A stretch of 64,000 bases of DNA from Roseateles terrae. GTDB lineage: Bacteria > Pseudomonadota > Gammaproteobacteria > Burkholderiales > Burkholderiaceae_C. The stretch lies in assembly GCF_014192155.1 (NCBI RefSeq), contig NZ_JACHXO010000002.1:580017-644016 (forward strand), given 5' to 3'. Below, one piece after another: positions 10,685 through 18,724 of this stretch; within the stretch, counting starts at the first letter, position 1; each line of letters starts with the position of its first letter. The position numbers and the translations under genes are program-made. A model generated the notes under the pieces. That model was not told the origin of the DNA and ran no database searches. It saw only the letters and a program-made list of their open reading frames with translations.

Positions 10685-12235
10685 ATGACCACCACGCTCG
10701 AACTCATCCCCGGTCAATTGACGCTGGACGCGTTGCGCCAGATCCGCCATGGCGACGTGCGCCTGTCCCTCCATGCCGATGCCCACGCCGCCATTGCCCG
10801 CAGCGCGGCGGTGGTGCAGGCCGCGGCCGCCGGCGATGACCCGGTCTACGGCGTCAACACCGGCTTTGGCAAGCTGGCCTCCAAACGCATCAACAAGGAC
10901 GAGCTGGCCGCCTTGCAGCGCAACCTGATCCGCTCGCACTGCGTGGGCGTGGGCGCGCCGCTGGCACCGCCGGTGGTGCGGCTGATGCTGGCCACCAAGG
11001 CCGCTTCGCTGGCGCGCGGCTTCTCCGGCGTGCGGCCGGTCGTGGTCCAGGCCCTGCTGGACGCCTTCAATGCCGGGTTGGTGCCATATGTGCCGGCGCA
11101 GGGCTCGGTCGGTGCTTCAGGCGACCTGGCGCCGCTGTCCCACATGACGCTTGCGCTGATGGGTGAAGGCGAAATGCTGGTGGACGGTCAGCGCCGTCCG
11201 GCCGGCCCCGAGCTGGCGCGGGCCGGCATTGCACCGCTGGTGCTGGAGGCCAAGGAAGGTCTGGCGCTGATCAACGGCACCCAGACCTCCACCGCGCTGG
11301 CGCTGGAAGGCCTGCTGCGTTTCGAGACCGTCTATGCGAGCGCGATCGTGACCGGCGCCCTGAGCCTGGATGCTGCGCGCGGCAGCGATGGCCCCTTCGA
11401 TCCCCGCATCCATGAAGTCCGCGGCCAGCCCGGCCAGATCGAAGCCGCTGCGGCCTACCGGGCGCTGCTAGTGGGCAGCGCCATCCGCCAGTCCCACCGC
11501 GAGGGCGACGACCGGGTGCAGGACCCCTACTGCCTGCGCTGCCAGCCGCAGGTGATGGGCGCCTGCCTGGACCAGGCCCGTTATGTGCGCGACGTGCTCC
11601 TGCGGGAAGCCAATGCCGTGACCGACAACCCGCTGGTGTTTGCGGGCGAAGACGGCCGCAGTGCCATGATCAGCGGCGGCAACTTCCATGCGGAGCCGGT
11701 GGCCCTGGCCGCCGATGCCCTGGCCTGCGCCATTGCGGAAGTCGGCGCCATCGCCGAGCGCCGCATCGCGATGCTGATCGACACCGGCGTGTCCCGCCTG
11801 CCGCCCTTCCTCACCGCCAATGCGGGGCTGAATTCCGGCTTCATGATCGCCCATGTGACGGCTGCCGCCCTGGCCAGCGAGAACAAGTCCCTCGCCCACC
11901 CGGCCAGCGTAGACAGCCTGCCGACCAGCGCCAATCAGGAAGACCATGTGTCCATGGCCACCTTCGGTGCCCGCCGGCTGGGCCCGATGCTGGACAACAC
12001 CGGCCACATCGTGGCGATCGAGCTGCTGGCGGCCGGCCAGGGCATCGAGTTCCTGCGGCCGCTGCGCAGTTCGGACACGCTGGAGGCGGTGCACGCCCTG
12101 CTGCGTCACCACTGCCCGCCGATGCCGGACGACCACTATCTCGCGCCTGACATCGAACGGGCGGCGGCCCTGGTTCAAGCGGGGGAACTGGCAACATTGC
12201 TGAACAAGAGAACTGCTATGGTGCTGCTGGACTGA
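10685..12235 (+). CDS. hutH: histidine ammonia-lyase
   Basis: Enzyme of 516 residues that removes ammonia from L-histidine to give urocanate, the first step of the pathway and the source of the HutC inducer. The autocatalytic MIO cofactor triad is Ala144-Ser145-Gly146 within [23 protein letters not shown] near residue 57 and NPLVF near 315 are also family signatures. ATG 10685 gives the canonical N-terminus; a GTG start at 10622 would add an unconserved Arg/Ser-rich leader. It follows hutU by 102 bp, probably in the same transcript. Confidence 0.96.
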   Translation: MTTTLELIPGQLTLDALRQIRHGDVRLSLHADAHAAIARSAAVVQAAAAGDDPVYGVNTGFGKLASKRINKDELAALQRNLIRSHCVGVGAPLAPPVVRLMLATKAASLARGFSGVRPVVVQALLDAFNAGLVPYVPAQGSVGASGDLAPLSHMTLALMGEGEMLVDGQRRPAGPELARAGIAPLVLEAKEGLALINGTQTSTALALEGLLRFETVYASAIVTGALSLDAARGSDGPFDPRIHEVRGQPGQIEAAAAYRALLVGSAIRQSHREGDDRVQDPYCLRCQPQVMGACLDQARYVRDVLLREANAVTDNPLVFAGEDGRSAMISGGNFHAEPVALAADALACAIAEVGAIAERRIAMLIDTGVSRLPPFLTANAGLNSGFMIAHVTAAALASENKSLAHPASVDSLPTSANQEDHVSMATFGARRLGPMLDNTGHIVAIELLAAGQGIEFLRPLRSSDTLEAVHALLRHHCPPMPDDHYLAPDIERAAALVQAGELATLLNKRTAMVLLD

Positions 12236-12253
12236 TCCAGCCAACACCGTTTC

Positions 12254-13633
12254 ATGCAGACCTCCATCCTCCCGCTTTCCACAAAGATCGCTGCCCAGCT
12301 CACCGCACGGATCACCGGCCTGATCACTGCACGGCTTCTGCTCGTCCTGCTCGGACTCCTGAGCCTGGGCCTGACCAGCGCCCACGCCGCCACCCGGGTG
12401 ACGTTCGAGATCGACATGCGGGAGGAGATCAGCGCCGGTCGCTTTGATCCGGCCAAGGACCGGGTGGGCATCCGCGGCGGTGCTCCGCTGAGCTGGGACC
12501 GTCCGCTGTACGCCTATCCCGCGCCGGCAGCCCCGACCGCCGCGCGTCCCGCCTCCGACGGCAAGTCCGCCGACGACGGCCTCTGGACGGCGGAACTGAC
12601 GGTGGACCGGGTGCCCCTGAACGGCGCCCTGCTCTACAAATTCCGGATCGAACGTGCCAACCAGGGCAGCAGCGAGGGATGGGAGCCCGGCCCCAACCGC
12701 AGCCTGGAACTGGTGGCGGACCGGGTGCTGGTGGCCCGGGCCTTCGGCGCGCCGGCCGCGCCCATCTCCATCAGCCGCGCCGGCCAGATCGACCAGCTGC
12801 CACCGCTGGGGGACGACCGCATCGCACCTCGCAGCATCCAGGTCTGGCTGCCGCCGGCCTACGCCCAGCATCCCGAGCGGCGCTACCCGGTGCTCTACCT
12901 GCATGACGGCCAGAATGTCTTCGACGCCGCCGCTGCCGGCGCCGAATGGGGCTTCGACGAAACCGCCCAACGCCTGGTGGTGGATGGCGAGATCCAGCCG
13001 CTGATCATCGTGGCGGTCGCCAGCGGCCCGCGTCGCGTGGACGATTACACCGCCACCCGTATCGACCTGGACGGCGTCGCTCAGGGCGGCAAGGCGGCGG
13101 ACTATGCGCGCTACCTGATCCATACCGTCAAGCCGGCCATCGACCAGCGCTACCGGACCCTGCCCGACCCCGGTCATACTGCCGTGGGCGGCTCGTCGCT
13201 CGGCGGCATCCTGAGCCTGTGGCTGGTGCTGCATCATGACGATGTCTTCAGCGGTGCGCTGGTGGTGTCTCCGTCCCTGTGGTGGGACAACGAATTCCCC
13301 CTGCGCGACCTGGTGCGCACGCCGCTGTCCGGCGCGCCGCGCCCCAAGCTCTGGCTGGACATGGGCAGCGAAGAGGGCAGCACCGCCATCCGACAGTTGC
13401 GGGTGCTGCGCAGCACGCTGCTGAACCGCGGCTGGAACCGCAACGACATCAACTACCTGGAAGCCCGCGGCGGAGCCCATGACGAGACGAGTTGGGCGGC
13501 CCGCGTGGCGCCGATGCTGATCTTCCTGGATCGCACCGTCTGGCCGGGTCAGGCCACACCGCGCATGCCCAAAGGCTCGGACGATCCGTTCCCGCCGGAC
13601 ATGCCCCGCTCGCCGGAGCGGCACGGGAACTGA
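12254..13633 (+). CDS. secreted esterase, enterochelin esterase-like (putative esterase family)
   Basis: Alpha/beta hydrolase of 459 residues with an N-terminal signal peptide (hydrophobic core LLLVLLGLLSLGLTS, cleavage after AHA near 47). Residues 50-185 look like a beta-sandwich module resembling starch-binding or E-set domains, with VTFEIDMR and a DRVGIRG segment. The catalytic part begins with RYPVLYLHDGQNVFD and carries the nucleophile elbow GGSSLGG. The substrate is unknown; related proteins hydrolyse esters of sugars, siderophores or feruloyl groups. It starts 18 bp after hutH, so it may be co-transcribed, but a role in histidine use is not implied. Confidence 0.82.
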   Translation: MQTSILPLSTKIAAQLTARITGLITARLLLVLLGLLSLGLTSAHAATRVTFEIDMREEISAGRFDPAKDRVGIRGGAPLSWDRPLYAYPAPAAPTAARPASDGKSADDGLWTAELTVDRVPLNGALLYKFRIERANQGSSEGWEPGPNRSLELVADRVLVARAFGAPAAPISISRAGQIDQLPPLGDDRIAPRSIQVWLPPAYAQHPERRYPVLYLHDGQNVFDAAAAGAEWGFDETAQRLVVDGEIQPLIIVAVASGPRRVDDYTATRIDLDGVAQGGKAADYARYLIHTVKPAIDQRYRTLPDPGHTAVGGSSLGGILSLWLVLHHDDVFSGALVVSPSLWWDNEFPLRDLVRTPLSGAPRPKLWLDMGSEEGSTAIRQLRVLRSTLLNRGWNRNDINYLEARGGAHDETSWAARVAPMLIFLDRTVWPGQATPRMPKGSDDPFPPDMPRSPERHGN

Positions 13634-13637
13634 CGGC

Positions 13638-14912
13638 TCAATATCGGCCCGTCGCCCCGGCCACCCGAAGGTAGACGTAGGCCACCCAGGCCACCAGCGC
13701 GCGGCGCAGCATGCCGCGCAGGCCTTTGCCGTCCGGCTGCTCCACCCGGCGTGACTGGGCGATGGCGGCGTCGAACTCACGCACCACATCGCCGGCGAAG
13801 CCGGCATCCTGGACCACCACATTGGCTTCCAGGTTCAGCAGCAGCGACAGCGGATCGATGTTGCTGCTGCCCACGGTCGCCCAGTCGTTGTCCACGACGC
13901 AGACCTTGGCATGCAGGAAGGCCGGCGTGTATTCGAAGATCTGCACGCCGTGGCCGAGCAGTTCGTCATAGAGCGCATGGGCCGCCAGCGCGGCGATGCG
14001 GTAGTCCACCTTGCCCTGCAGCAGCAGGCGCACCTGCACGCCGCGTTTGGCGGCCTCCTTGAGCGCACGGCGGAAGCGCTGGCCCGGGTAGAAATACGGC
14101 GTGATCAGGTCCACCCGGGTGGTGGCGCCGCGGATGGCATTCACATACGCCCGCTCGATGGTGCGGCGCTGGCGCAGGTTGTCCCGCAGCACAAAAGCAG
14201 CCCGCACCGGTGCAAGGCGGCGCGGGTCGCCGGCCCGGTGGCTGGCGCGAGGCATGCGAACCCGTCGCATCAGCCGACGCGCCCGGCGCAGCGGCGCGGC
14301 ACTGCGCACCAGCGCCCGCAGCTCATCGCCGAAGTCATGGCCCAGCCAGGCGCGGGTCCACACCGCCCGCACCGCCTGCTCCACCGGTCGGACCACGGCG
14401 CCACGCAGCGAGGCGGCGAAGTCCAGCCGGGGCGTTTCGGTGCGGCCGTGGTGCAGGTCCACCCGGTCTTCGATGATGTTGATGCCGCCGACAAAGGCCA
14501 CATCGCTGTCCACCACGCAGAGCTTCTGATGCAGCCGCCGCAGTTGCCCCGGATGCAGCCAGTTCCACCAGCGGTCGATCGGACGGAACACCGCCAGGGC
14601 CACCGGCGCCTGGGCGAGCTGCTGGCGCAGCCAGGCCAGGCTCGACTTGGAGCCGAAGCCGTCGACCACCACCCTCACCCGCACCCCTCGCAAGGCGGCA
14701 CGGCACAAGGCGTCGGCCGTGGCGAGGCCCGCCTCATCATCATGAAAGATGTAGGTGGCCAGCCAGACCTCATGACGGGCCTGGTCGATGGCAGCGATCT
14801 GCGCCGGAAACAGCGCATCCCCACCGCGCAGCAGTTCGACGGCATTGCCGCCGCTGAAACTGGGCTGGGCGCTGAGGGTCCAGGGAAAGTGGGCGTCCTG
14901 CGGGCGGTTCAG
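13638..14912 (-). CDS. clsB: cardiolipin synthase-like phospholipase D family protein (ClsB type), apparent CTG start
   Basis: Protein of about 424 residues with two HKD motifs (HQKLCVVD and HAKVCVVD) of the phospholipase D superfamily. ClsB joins phospholipid head groups at the inner membrane to make cardiolipin. The reading frame is open well past the first TTG (14708), and the extra sequence contains the conserved ClsB N-terminus FSGGNAVELLRGGDALFPAQ and WLATYIFHDDEAG. No ATG, GTG or TTG is available in that frame. AAGGAG at 14924-14919 followed 6 bp later by CTG at 14912 is the best start. Upstream neighbours (EEP, nudB) form an operon; ybhP sits next to clsB/ybhO in Escherichia coli too. 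Confidence 0.82.
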   Translation of the reverse strand: MNRPQDAHFPWTLSAQPSFSGGNAVELLRGGDALFPAQIAAIDQARHEVWLATYIFHDDEAGLATADALCRAALRGVRVRVVVDGFGSKSSLAWLRQQLAQAPVALAVFRPIDRWWNWLHPGQLRRLHQKLCVVDSDVAFVGGINIIEDRVDLHHGRTETPRLDFAASLRGAVVRPVEQAVRAVWTRAWLGHDFGDELRALVRSAAPLRRARRLMRRVRMPRASHRAGDPRRLAPVRAAFVLRDNLRQRRTIERAYVNAIRGATTRVDLITPYFYPGQRFRRALKEAAKRGVQVRLLLQGKVDYRIAALAAHALYDELLGHGVQIFEYTPAFLHAKVCVVDNDWATVGSSNIDPLSLLLNLEANVVVQDAGFAGDVVREFDAAIAQSRRVEQPDGKGLRGMLRRALVAWVAYVYLRVAGATGRY

Positions 14913-14928
14913 GCAGCGCTCCTTCGCA

Positions 14929-15756
14929 TCAGCGGTCGAGCACCAGCTCCGCCAGCAGCGGCAGGTGGTCCGACATCCGGGCCCAGCTCGGACCGCGCGG
15001 CACCTTCATGTCGACGCAGCGCAGGCCCCGCACATAGATGCGGTCGAGCGCAAATACCGGCACGCGGGAGGGGAAGGTGGGCAGACGGGCCCGGCCGGGC
15101 ACCAGCGCGCGGTGCAGCCCGCCTTCCTTCATCGGGCCGTCCAGGCGCTCGCCCCAGTCGTTGAAGTCACCGGCCACCACGAGCGGGGCGTCGGTGGGCA
15201 CATGGTCGGAGATGAACCGGGCCAGCCGCTGCACTTGGCGCACCCGGCTGCCGTGGATCAGGCCCAGATGGGCCACCACCGCATGCACCTCGCGCCCCTG
15301 CCAACGCACCGGCACGTGCAGCAGGCCGCGCTGTTCAAAGCGGTGGTCGGAGACGTCGTGATGGCCGATATCGCCGATCGGGTAGCGCGACAGCAGTGCA
15401 TTGCCGTGCTCGCCATGGCGGGTGATGGCGTTGGTGCGGTAGGCCACTTCGTAGCCCTCCGGCGCCAGGAATTCCGCCTGGCCCTGCTCCGGCCAGCCGA
15501 ACCAGGTCCGCTCGAACTGGCGGGCTTCCCGGTGGTGGAACAGGCGTACTTCCTGGAGGAACACCAGGTCGGCGTCCAGGGCCTGCACGCCCATGCCGAG
15601 GTTGTGGATCTCCAGCCGTTTGCTGGGCCCCACGCCGCGCACGCCCTTGTGGATGTTGTAGGTGGCCACCCGCAGGCGATCAGCGCTTTCGGCGGGGCTG
15701 GTGTCGGTGGTGGCGGAATTGCTGGCCGCCGCATGCCGGGGGGTCGGGCGGGTCAT
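14929..15756 (-). CDS. endonuclease/exonuclease/phosphatase family protein, YbhP-like
   Basis: Metal-dependent phosphodiesterase-fold protein of 275 residues. The EEP signatures are in order: YNIHKG near residue 35, FLQEVR near 68, GDFNDWGERL near 200, and SDHLPLLAEL at the C-terminus. No signal peptide is visible; the first 25 residues are Ala/Ser/Thr-rich. Its start overlaps the nudB stop by 4 bp and its stop lies 17 bp before the proposed clsB start. The substrate is unknown; the conserved pairing with clsB suggests a phospholipid or phosphate-ester role (inference). Confidence 0.88.
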   Translation of the reverse strand: MTRPTPRHAAASNSATTDTSPAESADRLRVATYNIHKGVRGVGPSKRLEIHNLGMGVQALDADLVFLQEVRLFHHREARQFERTWFGWPEQGQAEFLAPEGYEVAYRTNAITRHGEHGNALLSRYPIGDIGHHDVSDHRFEQRGLLHVPVRWQGREVHAVVAHLGLIHGSRVRQVQRLARFISDHVPTDAPLVVAGDFNDWGERLDGPMKEGGLHRALVPGRARLPTFPSRVPVFALDRIYVRGLRCVDMKVPRGPSWARMSDHLPLLAELVLDR

Positions 15757-16286
15757 CGGGCAGCTCCGGAGGCGGCGGCCGTGGCGCCGGTCGCGCGACC
15801 GCCCGCAAGCCCATCGCCCAGGTGTGCCGGCAGCTGAAGAATCGCTTCGGCATTGGAGGGCGAAAAACAGAGGTCCGCCGCTTCCCGCCAGGGCAGCCAG
15901 CGGTACTGCAGGTGCTCGCGGGGGGCCAGCGTCACCGGGGTCCCTTCAGGAACACAGAGGCCAAACACATGCTCGGTGTTGTGGGTGACGCCCGGCGCAT
16001 AACGGTGCCGCCAGACCGGATAGATCTCGTACACGTTGGCCAGGCCCCAATCCTTCAGCGCCTGCGGCGGCAGCGCGGCGACGTCGATCCCGGTTTCTTC
16101 CAGCACTTCACGGCTGGCGGTGCCGGGCAGCGGCTCGTCCAGCTGGTCCTTGGAACCGGTCACGCATTGCCAGAAACCCGGGCGGTCCGCCCGCTCCAGC
16201 ATCAATACGTCCAGCGTCGGCGTGTGGATCACCACCAGCACCGATTCAGGAATTTTGTGGGGATGCGGCTTCAGGACATCGCTCAT
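15753..16286 (-). CDS. nudB: dihydroneopterin triphosphate diphosphatase (Nudix hydrolase)
   Basis: Nudix hydrolase of 177 residues expected to remove pyrophosphate from dihydroneopterin triphosphate early in folate synthesis. SVLVVIHTPTLDVLMLERAD and GFWQCVTGSK near the N-terminus are specific to the NudB group, and the Nudix box ends in SREVLEETGID. I chose ATG 16286 because conservation begins there; upstream in-frame starts would add a Cys-rich nonconserved leader. The last ~20 residues are a Gly/Ala tail. In many betaproteobacteria nudB lies near aspS and DUF502; here it is about 10 kb away in a separate operon. Confidence 0.9.
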   Translation of the reverse strand: MSDVLKPHPHKIPESVLVVIHTPTLDVLMLERADRPGFWQCVTGSKDQLDEPLPGTASREVLEETGIDVAALPPQALKDWGLANVYEIYPVWRHRYAPGVTHNTEHVFGLCVPEGTPVTLAPREHLQYRWLPWREAADLCFSPSNAEAILQLPAHLGDGLAGGRATGATAAASGAAR

Positions 16287-16601
16287 GGGCGAAAGCATAT
16301 CGCAGCGCCAATGTCCGCCAGGTCGCAAGGTCGAGCCGGGAGTTGCGGGAAATCTTTCCATCATGCGTTTTGCTGGCGAATGACATGCCATGACACACAC
16401 GGGCGACCTCCGCCATTCGACACATCGACAGCCCCCTCCAGCAATCAAGCTTTACCTGGGCGGCATCTGGCGTCGGTCAGATGTCCGGTTGGACGGAAGC
16501 AACGCTTTCTGACGCGCGCGGATGGGCCGGTATTCGGCCGATGGCCGCCGCGGTGAATTCGCAAAATTCTGTTCATCGCAACCGGCACCCAGGAGGGCCT
16601 C
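16287..16601. other. 315 bp intergenic region between nudB and the helical-repeat gene
   Basis: Divergent spacer that must hold promoters for both sides. No convincing -35/-10 pair was found. Visible features are the AT-rich inverted repeat GAATTCGCAAAATTC (16555-16569) and a strong Shine-Dalgarno sequence AGGAGGG 5 bp before ATG 16602. No small ORF with a believable start was recognised. Confidence 0.5.
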
Positions 16602-17141
16602 ATGACCTCGATCCCCAACGCATCTCTGGTCGCTTCGCGGCAGCTGACCTCCCGCCCCAGCGGCAGTTATGAGATCAACGCCCGCGAGTACGGCACGATG
16701 GCGGCATCGGCCATCGGGCTGGGCCAGGCGCTTTATCAAGGCACTGACAACGCGGTGTCCTCCATCGTCTCCCTCAGCGAAGAAGGCCTGCAGGCGCTGG
16801 AGCACGGCGCCAGCAGCGTCGGCAGCGCGCTCAGCGAAGGCGCCGATGCCCTGGGCGACGCGGCAGTGTCGGTCGGCCATGCGCTCAGCGAAGGGGCCGG
16901 TGCGGTGGGTGACGCCGTGTCGTCCGTGGGCGAGGCCATCGGCGATGGCGCCACTGCCGTGGCCGACGCTCTGAGCCATGGCGCCGCCTCGGTCAAGAAC
17001 GCCGTTGTCAGCGGTGCGCACAGTCTGGCCCACGGCGTCAGCGCCGTGGTGGACGAAGTCGAAGACGTCGGCAGCACGGTGGCTGGTTACGTGTCGGCGG
17101 GCGCCGTGGCAGGGCGCGCGCTGATCGATGAGCTGCTGTGA
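16602..17141 (+). CDS. hypothetical protein with 11/7-residue amphipathic helical repeats
   Basis: Protein of 179 residues, unlike any family I can name. Residues 60-150 are a repeat of Gly-Ala starts followed by Val/Leu and small residues (for example GASSVGSALSE, GADALGDAAVS, GAGAVGDAVSS, GATAVADALSH, GAASVKNAVVS). Units of 11 and 7 residues alternate, which fits a continuous amphipathic helix. There is no signal peptide or Cys. The pattern recalls LEA-like, apolipoprotein-like or phasin-like helices that bind membranes or lipid surfaces. A strong AGGAGGG precedes the start, implying good translation. The stop overlaps the next gene's ATG by one base, so the two are translationally coupled. 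Confidence 0.75.
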   Translation: MTSIPNASLVASRQLTSRPSGSYEINAREYGTMAASAIGLGQALYQGTDNAVSSIVSLSEEGLQALEHGASSVGSALSEGADALGDAAVSVGHALSEGAGAVGDAVSSVGEAIGDGATAVADALSHGAASVKNAVVSGAHSLAHGVSAVVDEVEDVGSTVAGYVSAGAVAGRALIDELL

Positions 17142-17782
17142 TGCAGCCCCGACACACATGGCCGCGCTGGCTTCGGCCCCGGCACCTGAACGGGCACCCG
17201 CACCGGCCACCAACTCCTGCTCACCACGGACGCCGCAGCCTGCACGCGCTTGCCCTGGTTCTCGCGCTTTCTGCGGGCCTCACCGGATGCTCGCTGTTCA
17301 GTCCGCTGCCAACGATCGAGCTGGTCAAAGCCAGTGCCAGCGCGGCGACCGTGGCCATCGGCCAGGGCCCCAACAAGGCCAGCAACACCGTCTTCCAGGG
17401 CAATGCGGTGCCAACGCGGGTCTGCATTGAATACAACCGGTCGCTGGCCATGGCGGACTTCGTGCCGGCGCTGATGGCCGAACTCAAGGCGCATGACGTG
17501 TCGGCGCGGGTGTTTGATGTGGGTGTGCGGCCGGGGGACGACGAATGCCCCGCCTGGCTGCACTACCAGGGCCTGCAGCAGTGGGACAAACCGCCGCTGT
17601 CGGACCAGATGCGTCCCTATCTGGCGCAGGCGACGCTGAGCCTGCATGACGCCGGCGGACGCCTGATGTCGGCCAGCAGCTACCAAAGTGAAGAAGCGGT
17701 GATGGGCCTGGGCAAGTGGGGGTCGACCCGCAACAAGCTGGCGCCGGTCGTGACCGCCTTGCTGACCGGGTTCCAGAGTTGA
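17141..17782 (+). CDS. predicted outer-membrane lipoprotein, Sbal_3080-like
   Basis: Protein of 213 residues. After an unusually long basic leader (about 33 residues rich in Arg, His and Pro), a hydrophobic segment ends in the lipobox LTGC at about residues 50-53. The mature part has RVCIEYNRS followed by an alternating alpha/beta pattern and a C-terminal segment containing KLAPVVTALLTGF. This arrangement resembles the Sbal_3080 lipoprotein family, whose function is unknown. The long basic leader could mean the true start is an internal codon, but ATG 17141 shares a base with the upstream stop (TGATG) and is therefore preferred. Confidence 0.72.
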   Translation: MQPRHTWPRWLRPRHLNGHPHRPPTPAHHGRRSLHALALVLALSAGLTGCSLFSPLPTIELVKASASAATVAIGQGPNKASNTVFQGNAVPTRVCIEYNRSLAMADFVPALMAELKAHDVSARVFDVGVRPGDDECPAWLHYQGLQQWDKPPLSDQMRPYLAQATLSLHDAGGRLMSASSYQSEEAVMGLGKWGSTRNKLAPVVTALLTGFQS

Positions 17783-17872
17783 GGGCGACGCAGCCAACGG
17801 CACCGATCTGCGCCTTCGCTTCACCGCTTCGCTTCCACCGAATCGCATTCCCAATTCCACCGCGAGAACCTC

Positions 17873-18562
17873 ATGTCCCGACTCACCGCCACCGCACTGC
17901 TGATCGTTTCCCTGCTGGCCACGGCCTGCGCTTCGCGCGACCCCATCCTGGTGCAGGACCCCGTCCATGTGATGCCGCCCGCGGAACCCGCCTACGTCGA
18001 GCGCACCAACAACGGCGCCATCTACCAGCCTGGCATGGCAGCGGCCTCGCTTTTCACCACCGAACGCCGCGCGCGTCAGGTGGGCGACTCGCTCAAGGTG
18101 GTGATCAGCGAATCGCTGAACGCCAATCAGAAGACCAAGACCGACACCAGCCGGGAGAACGCGCTGGCGGTCAAGGGCCCCGGTGGATCCAGCAATGTCG
18201 GCCTGATCGACAAGCTGCTCAAGGCCGACGCCTCCGCGTCCGGCAGTGACTCCTACAAAGGCGACGGCAGCACCCAGAACAGCAGCAGCTTCAACGGGCA
18301 GATGGCGGTGTCGGTGATCAATGTGCTGCCCAATGGCCATCTGGTGGTGGCCGGCGAGCGGAGCGTCGCGATGAATGGCGGCATGAACACCCTGCGCTTC
18401 TCCGGCATCGTGAACCCGCAGGACATCCGCAGCGGCAATCAGGTCACCTCGTCAGACATCGTCAATGCACGGATGGAGCTGGTGGGGCGCGGCGAAGTGG
18501 CGGATGCGTCCCATCGCAGCTGGCTGCAGCGGGTGCTGGCGAGCAGCCTGTCGATCTGGTGA
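17873..18562 (+). CDS. flgH: FlgH-like flagellar L-ring family lipoprotein (orphan)
   Basis: Protein of 229 residues with a signal peptide ending in LLATACAS, so Cys is the likely lipidation site although the lipobox is imperfect (Ala at -3). The mature part has GAIYQPG, RRARQVGDSLKVVISESLNA, then MAVSVINVLPNGHLVVAGER and LRFSGIVNPQDI, the order seen in FlgH. FlgH forms the outer-membrane L ring of the flagellum. No other flagellar gene is in the window, and the neighbours are surface or lipoprotein genes. It may be a second copy or a repurposed L-ring protein. Family assignment is firm; role is uncertain. Confidence 0.8.
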   Translation: MSRLTATALLIVSLLATACASRDPILVQDPVHVMPPAEPAYVERTNNGAIYQPGMAAASLFTTERRARQVGDSLKVVISESLNANQKTKTDTSRENALAVKGPGGSSNVGLIDKLLKADASASGSDSYKGDGSTQNSSSFNGQMAVSVINVLPNGHLVVAGERSVAMNGGMNTLRFSGIVNPQDIRSGNQVTSSDIVNARMELVGRGEVADASHRSWLQRVLASSLSIW

Positions 18563-18568
18563 CCGGCG

Positions 18569-18586
18569 GGAGGGACGCATCCCTCC
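18569..18586 (+). terminator. stem-loop after flgH-like gene
   Basis: Perfect 7 bp stem GGAGGGA/TCCCTCC with a CGCA loop, 7 bp after the flgH-like stop. No T-run follows, so it is either a weak terminator or a 3' stabilising hairpin. Confidence 0.4.
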
Positions 18587-18724
18587 GCGTGGTGAGACTC
18601 TTGGTGGGTGGGCGCGGATAGCAACTTTGAGCTAGTTAACCCAAACAAGTCAGCATATTTAGGCAGGCGCGCGCAGCGCCTCGGGGTTGGAGACTGTCGG
18701 TGTTCCCCAGCAAAGGCAGTCACC

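Noticed and set aside
16602..17141. Helical-repeat protein as a T3SS effector or harpin
   Set aside because: It is about 15 kb from the T3SS and no export signal or promoter motif was seen; no support beyond its Gly/Ala content.
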